Origin: an uncultured Clostridia bacterium | GTDB lineage: Bacteria; Bacillota; Clostridia; TANB77; CAG-508 | Assembly: GCA_944389475.1 (NCBI GenBank) | Contig: CALXMM010000017.1 | Location: 1-37,989, forward strand | Length of the DNA stretch: 37,989 bases | Reading direction: 5' to 3' | Part shown: one piece after another, positions 31,863-37,989 of the stretch | Position numbering within the stretch: position 1 is the stretch's first letter | Layout of the letters: each line of letters starts with the position of its first letter | Notes under the pieces: model-generated | The model's input: only the letters and a program-made list of their open reading frames with translations | Database searches by the model: none | Told to the model about the DNA's origin: nothing | Program-made: the position numbers and the translations under genes

Positions 31863-33369
31863 ATTCCTGTTTAGATACAATTTTTATTTTGAAACTAAGA
31901 AGTATAAAAATAATACTGTAAATTAAAATATTCACTATTAAAGGAAAAATAGCGGATGAATTTATTTTTACAAGATTAGTAAAAATTGTACTTATAAATA
32001 AAATAAGACTGGGTTTTAATATCCATAAATTAAATTTAAACTTTATTTTAGAGGTTCTAATTAAAACCCACATGCTTAAAATACAATTTAAAATCTCGCT
32101 TATAAAAATAACAATTAAATAGCCTAGAACTCCATATTTTGGTAATAAATAGGAAATAAGTAAAATACTACTTATTAAATCTATAATATTTATAATCATA
32201 ACACTAACTTGTTTATCAAGACCTTTTAAAATTCCATCAACAATACTATCTAAATACATAAAAATAATTATTGGTGCAAGTATTTTTATATATTTAGAAA
32301 TTTCTGTATTATTATAAATCAATATACTTAATTCGGTAGAAAAACAACTAAAAATTCCAATAATAAAAAATGAAAACAGCATTGTGTATTTTAATATTTT
32401 ATATATTGAATCTTTTATGATATTATTTTCACCTTTTACATTAAAAGAAGAAAATTCTGGTATAAGCAATCCGCTAAAGGAACTTAAAAATGTGCTTGGA
32501 AATAGAATGATGGGGAAAACCATTCCGTTAATCATACCGTATTTTACTAAAGCTTCACTACAACTTAAGCCTGAAGCTTCTAGCTTTAAAGGAATTACTA
32601 CTTGCTTTAATGTGGAAAGACCGGATTTTATATATGTAGCAGAAGATATTGGAAGTGAAATTTTAAAAATCCTTTTTGTTGTGCTAGTTTGAATGTTTCT
32701 ATCAAATATAATTCCTTTGTCCTTACATATTTTTCTTCTATCTAAAATATAAGTTATAAACATTAATAGGCAGGTAATTCCCTCAGAAAAAGAACTTCCA
32801 AATACGATTAGAGCGCAAGCGGAATTAATAGAAAAGTCAAATAAATTTCCTAGTAAATAAATTATTAAAACCATTTTAAATAATTGCTCTAAAATCTGTA
32901 TAATTGCACCCTTAATAACATGTCTAACAGCGGAAAAATAACCATTTAAACATGAACATATGGAAGCAAACGGAAAAGAAATAGCCATTACGCAAACTGT
33001 AAAAGGTGATATTTTGCTATGCAATATATTAGTGGAGATGAAATTTGCAAGGATTGAAAACAATAAAAAAGTAGCCATACCAAAACATAAACTATATAAT
33101 AAACATTTTTTCATTACGAGTTTAATATTATTAAATGAGTTTGTAGCAAGTTCCTCGGAAACAATTCTAACACAAGCTAAATTAATTCCGGAAAGAGCTA
33201 GAGTAATACCAAAAGAATATGTGGACATTAATAATTGGTATAACCCAACAGCTTCATTACCAATTTTGTTAGAAATGTAAACTCCAAAAGATACTCCTAT
33301 AAACTGAAGAAATATAGATATTATAGTTAAAGCCAAACCATTTATGATAAATAATTTTAATCTCCTCAA
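31846..33369 (-). CDS. SpoVB/MurJ-like polysaccharide flippase of the MOP superfamily
   Basis: From TTG 33369 the protein has 507 residues with about 14 membrane helices, the pattern of SpoVB-type lipid flippases (family PST/MVF). The N-terminal block (GVYISNKIGNEAVGLYQL and the following ISGINLACVRIVSEE-like segment) and the FPASTFLSS-like loop are typical of stage V sporulation protein B. Such proteins flip lipid-linked sugars during spore cortex or envelope synthesis. I prefer TTG 33369 because AGGTGA lies 5 nt upstream; GTG 33378 would lie inside that site. The ribosome site itself is buried in an 11-bp hairpin with a T tract, so initiation may be controlled. The gene's 3' end overlaps the opposing 147-aa gene by 17 nt. 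Family is clear; a sporulation role is likely but not proven. Confidence 0.88.
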   Translation of the reverse strand: MRRLKLFIINGLALTIISIFLQFIGVSFGVYISNKIGNEAVGLYQLLMSTYSFGITLALSGINLACVRIVSEELATNSFNNIKLVMKKCLLYSLCFGMATFLLFSILANFISTNILHSKISPFTVCVMAISFPFASICSCLNGYFSAVRHVIKGAIIQILEQLFKMVLIIYLLGNLFDFSINSACALIVFGSSFSEGITCLLMFITYILDRRKICKDKGIIFDRNIQTSTTKRIFKISLPISSATYIKSGLSTLKQVVIPLKLEASGLSCSEALVKYGMINGMVFPIILFPSTFLSSFSGLLIPEFSSFNVKGENNIIKDSIYKILKYTMLFSFFIIGIFSCFSTELSILIYNNTEISKYIKILAPIIIFMYLDSIVDGILKGLDKQVSVMIINIIDLISSILLISYLLPKYGVLGYLIVIFISEILNCILSMWVLIRTSKIKFKFNLWILKPSLILFISTIFTNLVKINSSAIFPLIVNILIYSIIFILLSFKIKIVSKQEFKNFL

Positions 33370-33404
33370 AAAAATCACCTATTCATTTATATTATGAATA
33401 GGTG
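33367..33404 (-). terminator. Terminator-like hairpin covering the spoVB ribosome site
   Basis: On the minus strand CACCTATTCAT (33404-33394) pairs perfectly with ATGAATAGGTG (33386-33376), loop 7 nt, then ATTTTTTTG. It has the form of an intrinsic terminator for the upstream 292-aa gene, yet its 3' strand contains the AGGTG ribosome site and its T tract contains the TTG start of the flippase. Confidence 0.7.
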
Positions 33405-33416
33405 GTATTTATACAT

Positions 33417-33440
33417 CGGGATTTAGGAATGGTCCTTTTT
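33417..33440. repeat. Short GGRAYGR element, degenerate copy 3
   Basis: CGGGATTTAGGAATGGTCCT matches the core of the two elements at 34382 and 34429 (TTAGG-AYGR-CCT). It lies between the spoVB-like gene and the 292-aa gene. Confidence 0.4.
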
Positions 33441-33479
33441 TCCTTTTTAATTATTAAAGATTCATTCTTTATTTAAAAT

Positions 33480-34358
33480 TTAGTTTGAAATTTTAATAAA
33501 TTGATATGTTCCTTCATCAGGAGTAAATTGTGTTGCTATATATCCATCATATATACCGGAAGCAAAATCACCATTTAGAACAGGTCTATTAACATTACAA
33601 ATAAATTCTTCATTTTTATTATTTTTAATATGTATTTTAAAACTCATATTAAAAGCAAGGTCTTCTGTAGGAATATTAGCTTTTTTCAAAATACTACCAT
33701 TTATAGCAAGAGTATCCGTATTTGCAATTTCAAAGTTTGTAACAATATCTTTATTAGTATATCCTAAAGAAATAGGGTTGGAGCAATCTTGATAAAATGA
33801 TGGAGTATTATATGCACTTTCCTTATTGTCTTTATTAGTAGTAATAATATTAAAATCTATTCTACCATTAGCAGGTGCTTCTATACCTCTGTATGTTGCA
33901 AAGTAATATGGATTCTTATAACCAAGTAAGCATTGTCCTTTATTAGTTTTGCTTTCAACTTTTATGTTATCTATATATAATTCGGAAATAGTATTTTCAT
34001 CATTTAATTCATCAGAACTCCTTGTATTATTAATATATACTGCAATATCCGTATATTCCCCAATATTTATATTTTGAAAATTATTATCTTCGCTATTATC
34101 TGTTACAAATGCACTTGTATAATATACAATTTTTTCTATAGAAAAAATTGGGTTAATATAATTAGAATATGTATCGGAAACATAATTAGCAAAACTATTA
34201 CTATATATTATATCTTTTATTTTAAAAATATAAAAAGGGAGTAAGCTTATTAATATAATGACTAATATTAGTAAAATTACAAAATCCTTATGCAATTTTA
34301 TTTTTAATTTTGGTTTTGCATTTTTATTTGTATTCTTATTTTTTACTATTTTTTTCAT
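33480..34358 (-). CDS. Unknown membrane-anchored extracytoplasmic protein
   Basis: I choose ATG 34358 (292 residues), 7 nt after GGAG, because the first in-frame ATG (34370) overlaps that site. A basic N-terminus and one membrane helix (about 25-47) are followed by about 240 outside residues rich in Asn, Asp, Ser and Thr with mostly beta-strand character. Cys residues at about 145, 189 and 252 could form a disulfide or be free. I do not recognise a family. It lies between the LytG-like glucosaminidase and the SpoVB-like flippase on the same strand, so a cell-envelope role is plausible. Short palindromic elements flank the gene on both sides. A terminator-like hairpin follows at 33404-33367. 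Confidence 0.7.
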   Translation of the reverse strand: MKKIVKNKNTNKNAKPKLKIKLHKDFVILLILVIILISLLPFYIFKIKDIIYSNSFANYVSDTYSNYINPIFSIEKIVYYTSAFVTDNSEDNNFQNINIGEYTDIAVYINNTRSSDELNDENTISELYIDNIKVESKTNKGQCLLGYKNPYYFATYRGIEAPANGRIDFNIITTNKDNKESAYNTPSFYQDCSNPISLGYTNKDIVTNFEIANTDTLAINGSILKKANIPTEDLAFNMSFKIHIKNNKNEEFICNVNRPVLNGDFASGIYDGYIATQFTPDEGTYQFIKISN

Positions 34359-34381
34359 TTGAGTCTCCATTCTAAAACCAA

Positions 34382-34410
34382 TGAACTTTAGGGACGGACC
34401 TTAAAGTTCA
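34382..34410. repeat. Short palindromic GGGACGG element, copy 1
   Basis: TGAACTTTAGGGACGGACC and its return TTAAAGTTCA form an 11-bp hairpin with one bulge around GACGGA. Similar to the small GGGACGG-type palindromes scattered in many bacterial genomes. Confidence 0.55.
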
Positions 34411-34428
34411 AATGCTTAACATAAAGTA

Positions 34429-34454
34429 GAACTTGGGAATGAACCTTAAAGCTC
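34429..34454. repeat. Short palindromic GGGACGG element, copy 2 (degenerate)
   Basis: GAACTTGGGAATGAACC and its return TTAAAGCTC align with copy 1 at most positions and keep the same imperfect hairpin. It lies 18 bp from copy 1 in the same gap. Confidence 0.5.
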
Positions 34455-34478
34455 ATCGGTTTATATAGTTTATTAAAA

Positions 34479-36077
34479 TTATAGTTTATCATAGAAATAT
34501 GTCATGTAAGAGAATACTTTGGTACACCAGTTAGGGTCGGTAGAATATCTTGTATTAATTCCTGTAAGCGTAGGGCTAGAATAATATCTTCCTGTTGTTG
34601 TATCACCATCTGCCATTGTCATACCAGCAGGATTTAAATATGCTTTTGCTAATACCTTTGCTACTAAGTCGATACCTTCTGCATAGGTGTTAAAGGTGTA
34701 AGCTGAATTATATGCATCATTATCATAAGCACCATAACCAAATAAGTTTTTCTTATCCAAAGATATAGCAGAAGTTCCCCAACCACTTTCGTGAATTGCC
34801 ATCGCAACAAGCAATATACCATTAACATTATATTTTTGTTCAGCATTATAGAATGCCTCTGCATTATCTTGAATTACCTTATTAACATCTCTTGATTCGT
34901 TAGATAATATACGTTTATAATCATCCAATGTTAAACCACTCTTAACATTTAATGCCATGTTAAAGTTTAACTTAGACATAATTCTTTGTACTTTATTTTG
35001 TGAAACGATACCAGGTGTTGTAGATTGTGATGTTAGAGAAGAGGCTGGAACATATCCTTCTTGACCATCAAAAGAAACTTTACACCAATCTCCAGCAACT
35101 TCTAGCAAGATAACATCCATATATCTTGTTATTTTGCATATCTCAGTTCCGTTATTAATTGCATCCATTAAAGAAACAGTAGATATAACATACATTACAT
35201 CTCCTAAATGTACATTATAATTTGTTAAGAAGTCAGAAGTACCAACTTCAACAATTTCTTCTACAGGAGCAGATAAAATATCTATACTAGAAGTAGATTC
35301 ATCAATTAAATCTTCACCTTCGTAAGTTCTAATAATATTAATACGTTCTAATCCCATAACTCCGGGTTGTTTAACAACCTTTTCATCCTTAGGTAAAGAG
35401 TTATTCTCTACATATTTAGTAGAATATGGAATTTCTTTATCTCTATAAGTTTTTTCTTTGGTTTTTGTGGTATTTGTATTATCTATAAGTATTTGGCTTA
35501 TATTAAATGGATTTGTATTTTTTTCGTATGTATTAAAATCACCATATGGATTTACGTATTTATTTTTATTAGAAATATAAGAAACTATAAATATAACTAA
35601 AGCTATTATAATTACTAAGTAAACAATGGACAAAATAATAAATTGTCTAAACTTTTTCTTATCACTCCTTAATGTATCAAACTTATATCTTAAAGCACCA
35701 CTAAAAGCATGATTTTTTACTTTTTTCATCTTAGGCATTTTTGACTTAGGCGTTTTTGGTTTTAAAATTTTCTGCTTAGGAGTTTTCTGCTTTAAAATTT
35801 TTTGCTTAGGAGTTTTTTGTTTTGGAATCTTTTGTTTAGGAATTTTTTGTTTAGGAATTTTTTGCTTTAGCTTTTTTTCCTTGGGCTTTTTTACTTCTTC
35901 GATTTTAATATTTTTTGTTTTCTTTCTAGGTTTTTGAATATTTGATAAATCTGATTTTTTAGATTTAGTGTTTTGATTTTGAACACTGGAATTCCTAGCT
36001 TTTTTTAGCTCTTCAAAAACTTCAGATAAATTTCTTTCATTATTTGTATTATTATCTTTGGTATTATTATCTTGCAT
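34479..36077 (-). CDS. Membrane-anchored glucosaminidase (LytG-like) with G5 and SH3 domains and a cytoplasmic Lys-rich repeat
   Basis: 532 residues. The first 145 lie in the cytoplasm and include nine 5-residue repeats of the form KQKIP/KQKTP/KQKIL (71-115). One membrane helix spans 146-168. Outside come a G5-like domain (about 206-280, ending VEEIVEVGT), a bacterial SH3 domain (about 286-350, DWCKVSFDGQEGYVPASSL) and a glucosaminidase domain (about 385-532) with catalytic Glu430 in HESGWGTS, followed by the NLFGYGAYD motif. Such enzymes cut the glycan strand of peptidoglycan next to N-acetylglucosamine. The basic cytoplasmic repeat is unusual for the family. Start: ATG with AAGGTGGG 6 nt upstream. 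It is divergent from rpoB. I see no strong terminator after it, only the paired small palindromes. Confidence 0.9.
   Translation of the reverse strand: MQDNNTKDNNTNNERNLSEVFEELKKARNSSVQNQNTKSKKSDLSNIQKPRKKTKNIKIEEVKKPKEKKLKQKIPKQKIPKQKIPKQKTPKQKILKQKTPKQKILKPKTPKSKMPKMKKVKNHAFSGALRYKFDTLRSDKKKFRQFIILSIVYLVIIIALVIFIVSYISNKNKYVNPYGDFNTYEKNTNPFNISQILIDNTNTTKTKEKTYRDKEIPYSTKYVENNSLPKDEKVVKQPGVMGLERINIIRTYEGEDLIDESTSSIDILSAPVEEIVEVGTSDFLTNYNVHLGDVMYVISTVSLMDAINNGTEICKITRYMDVILLEVAGDWCKVSFDGQEGYVPASSLTSQSTTPGIVSQNKVQRIMSKLNFNMALNVKSGLTLDDYKRILSNESRDVNKVIQDNAEAFYNAEQKYNVNGILLVAMAIHESGWGTSAISLDKKNLFGYGAYDNDAYNSAYTFNTYAEGIDLVAKVLAKAYLNPAGMTMADGDTTTGRYYSSPTLTGINTRYSTDPNWCTKVFSYMTYFYDKL
35733..35867 (-). 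repeat. Nine 15-bp tandem repeats encoding KQK[IT][PL]
   Basis: The repeats are in frame inside the glucosaminidase gene and degenerate gradually from the first copies (KQKIP three times) to the last (KPKTP, KSKMP). Slippage would add or remove whole five-residue units. Confidence 0.9.
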
Positions 36078-36189
36078 TTTTTCCCACCTTAAAATATTAC
36101 ATTTTTGATAAGTATAACATACGGAAAATAAAAATACAAATAAAAATATTTCAAAATTCCAATTTCCGAAAAGAAATTTAAAAATTTTG

Positions 36190-36219
36190 TTGACAGAACA
36201 TGGAAAAATATGATATGAT
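36190..36219 (+). promoter_or_regulatory. Promoter of rpoB
   Basis: Consensus TTGACA (36190-36195), 18 bp and TATGAT (36214-36219). It gives a leader of about 380 nt before the TTG start. Confidence 0.7.
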
Positions 36220-36294
36220 ACGAAGGATATTTTATACTCTAAAGGGTGAGAAAAATAATAATTAAAAAATTAAGGAAAAAGTAATTTTAAAAAC

Positions 36295-36344
36295 AAGGTA
36301 GGTTGGCAAAAGATAAAAAAGCGTAATTGCCAGCATACCTTTTT
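36295..36344 (+). terminator. Terminator-like hairpin in the rpoB leader (possible attenuator)
   Basis: A 15-bp stem (36295-36309 with 36327-36341, one mismatch and one G-T pair) followed by TTTTT. It lies about 70 nt into the predicted transcript. A second, weaker pairing GCCTAAA/TTTAGGC (36348-36354, 36399-36405) follows. The rest of the 530-bp gap 36078-36607 has no ORF I would accept. Confidence 0.6.
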
Positions 36345-36607
36345 ATTGCCTAAAAACATATGCGATTATTAGAATTGCAATGTCTTAGAGATTATTAATT
36401 TAGGCGTAAAATTTATTGTATTATTAATATTAAAATCGGTTATATTATTATTGGAAAGAGGAATTGAGCTAAAGCGAAATTCTAACGGAAAGATTTATAA
36501 AGCAGGAATTCGGAAGTTACTATGGAACTTTAGTTGCAAGAAGGACTTTTCAATGTTCATATATAATTTTTTCAAACTGCTTATAATTTGTTTTAGAGGT
36601 GATTTAG

Positions 36608-37989
36608 TTGTTAAAAGAAATTAAGCATGAAAAAAGCTCAAGAAAAGACTTTGCAAAAGTTGGAGACTTTATAGAAATGCCAAACTTAATCAAAGTGCAA
36701 AGAGATTCTTATGAGTGGTTTGTCAAAGAAGGATTGGGCGAAGTTTTAAAAGACATTTCTCCAATTATTGACTATTCAGGAAATTTAGTTCTAGAGTTTT
36801 TCGATTACTACATGGAAGACAAAACAAAATATTCTTTAGAAGAAGCTAAAGAAAGAGATGCGACATATTCAACACGTTTACATGTAAAAGTAAGATTAAT
36901 AAATCGTGAAACAGGAGAAATTAAGGAACAAGAAATCTATTTAGGAGATTTCCCTTTAATGACAGATAGCGGAACATTTATTATAAATGGTGCAGAAAGA
37001 GTTGTAGTAAGCCAATTAGTACGTTCACCTGGATGTTATTACGATTTTACATACGATAAAACAGGAAAAAAACTATTTACATCTACGGTTATGCCAATTA
37101 GAGGTGCATGGATAGAATACGAAACAGATAGTAATGATGTTTTCTATGCTCGTGTAGATAGAACTAGAAAAATTCCAGTAACAACATTATTAAGAGCATT
37201 AGGACTAGCAACAGATGAACAAATACTTGATTTCTTTGGAAATGAGGAAAAATTAAAAGTAACATTAGAAAAAGATCCAATAAAAACACAGGATGAAGCT
37301 TTAATAGAAATATACAAAAAACTAAGACCGGGAGAACTTCCAACAGTAGAAGCTGCTAAAAACTTATTCAATGGACTATTCTTCGATGCAAGAAGATATG
37401 ATTTAGCAAAAGTTGGAAGACATAAATATAATAAAAAATTATGCTTAGCAACTAGAATAGAAGGAAAGGTTGCAGATAAAGATATAGTAAATCCAGAAAC
37501 TGGAGAAGTTTTTGTAGAAGCTGGAGAAGTTATACCTAAAGATGTAGCAGAAGAAATACAAAATTCTGGTATAAATGTTGTAGATGTAAGAGTAGAAGAT
37601 AAAACAGTAAAAATAATAGGAAATGGAACTGTAGATATTTATAAAGTAGTAACAAATGTAGATATTTCAGATTTACATTTTAAAGAATTAGTAAACTATG
37701 AGGTATTAAAAGGTATTCTAGAGAATACTGAAGAAAAAGACTTACATAATGTATTAGAACAAAGATATGATGAATTAATACCAAAACATGTTACTACAGA
37801 AGATATACTAGCATCAGTTAGTTATTTATTAAACCTAGACCATAAATTAGGAGAAATAGATGACATAGACCACTTAGGAAATAGACGTATACGTTGTGTT
37901 GGTGAGTTATTACAAAATCAATTTAGAATTGGTTTAACAAGACTAGAAAGAGTTGTTCGTGAAAGAATGACAATTCAAGACTTAGATGT
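36608..37989 (+). CDS. rpoB: RNA polymerase beta subunit (5' 460 codons, continues past the window)
   Basis: A TTG start at 36608 follows AGAGGTGAT. The translation matches RpoB without a break: [15 protein letters not shown] in the N-terminal lobe, [30 protein letters not shown] (given here only in part), then the lineage-specific insert region and [19 protein letters not shown] just before the window ends. The window stops shortly before the rifampicin-binding segment. RpoB forms the core of transcription together with beta prime. The gene has its own promoter and a long leader with a terminator-like hairpin. Ribosomal protein genes rplJ and rplL, which usually come just before rpoB, are absent; the upstream neighbour is the divergent glucosaminidase. 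Confidence 0.97.
   Translation, partial: MLKEIKHEKSSRKDFAKVGDFIEMPNLIKVQRDSYEWFVKEGLGEVLKDISPIIDYSGNLVLEFFDYYMEDKTKYSLEEAKERDATYSTRLHVKVRLINRETGEIKEQEIYLGDFPLMTDSGTFIINGAERVVVSQLVRSPGCYYDFTYDKTGKKLFTSTVMPIRGAWIEYETDSNDVFYARVDRTRKIPVTTLLRALGLATDEQILDFFGNEEKLKVTLEKDPIKTQDEALIEIYKKLRPGELPTVEAAKNLFNGLFFDARRYDLAKVGRHKYNKKLCLATRIEGKVADKDIVNPETGEVFVEAGEVIPKDVAEEIQNSGINVVDVRVEDKTVKIIGNGTVDIYKVVTNVDISDLHFKELVNYEVLKGILENTEEKDLHNVLEQRYDELIPKHVTTEDILASVSYLLNLDHKLGEIDDIDHLGNRRIRCVGELLQNQFRIGLTRLERVVRERMTIQDLD

Noticed and set aside
35733..35867. CRISPR-like array
   Set aside because: The 15-bp repeats have no spacers and are an in-frame coding repeat; no cas genes are present.

Overview
The window is 38 kb of very AT-rich DNA (roughly 70% A+T) with AAGGAG-type ribosome binding sites, TTG and GTG starts, sigma-A-like promoters, strong hairpin terminators and a typical monoderm gene set (VanW/G5 proteins, a LytG-like glucosaminidase, a SpoVB-like flippase, DUF975, an ABC-F ATPase, Tex, RpoB). 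It fits an uncultured or gut-type member of the Clostridia (Bacillota). I cannot place it more precisely from sequence alone.

Layout. 1-55 is the 3' part of a tRNA-Thr. 178-903 is an SDR oxidoreductase, followed by a convergent pair: a cytoplasmic CBM25-like protein and an XRE/S24-like regulator. From 2304 to 21046 everything is on the plus strand: a VanW/G5 wall protein, tRNA-Lys, a small unknown protein, a coiled-coil M23 peptidase, two giant surface proteins in one operon (DUF11 and SdrD_B-type repeats, no LPXTG), a CorA transporter, a small membrane protein, an ABC-F ATPase and Tex. From 29964 down to 21395 the minus strand carries a one-module NRPS (C-A-PCP-reductase), a six-TM histidine kinase 19 nt behind it, then a receiver/HD-GYP response regulator and a DUF975 membrane protein under their own promoter. 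30169-31862 holds HtrA and an unknown 147-aa protein. 36077-31846 (minus) holds a LytG-like glucosaminidase, an unknown membrane protein and a SpoVB-like flippase. The window ends inside rpoB, which has a TTG start and a ~390-nt leader.

Most notable. (1) The NRPS adenylation pocket reads DILQLGVIWK, one residue from the glycine code, and the enzyme ends in a thioester reductase. The inferred product is an N-acyl glycinal or N-acyl ethanolamine-type molecule. The gene is apparently cotranscribed with a membrane sensor kinase and sits next to a c-di-GMP-phosphodiesterase-type response regulator, so a make-and-sense signalling cassette is a reasonable hypothesis. (2) The exact Spo0A box TGTCGAA occurs four times in the window by my scan, and all four copies lie between genes: before the NRPS, before the 147-aa protein (as a tandem pair 10 bp apart), between the XRE and VanW genes, and in front of a structured RNA after tex. 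Since about 9% of the window is intergenic, this suggests a local Spo0A-linked regulon. (3) The structured RNA after tex contains a 13-codon ORF whose Shine-Dalgarno is sealed by its own coding sequence. Several further leaders (ABC-F, corA, spoVB, rpoB) carry hairpins that could be regulatory.
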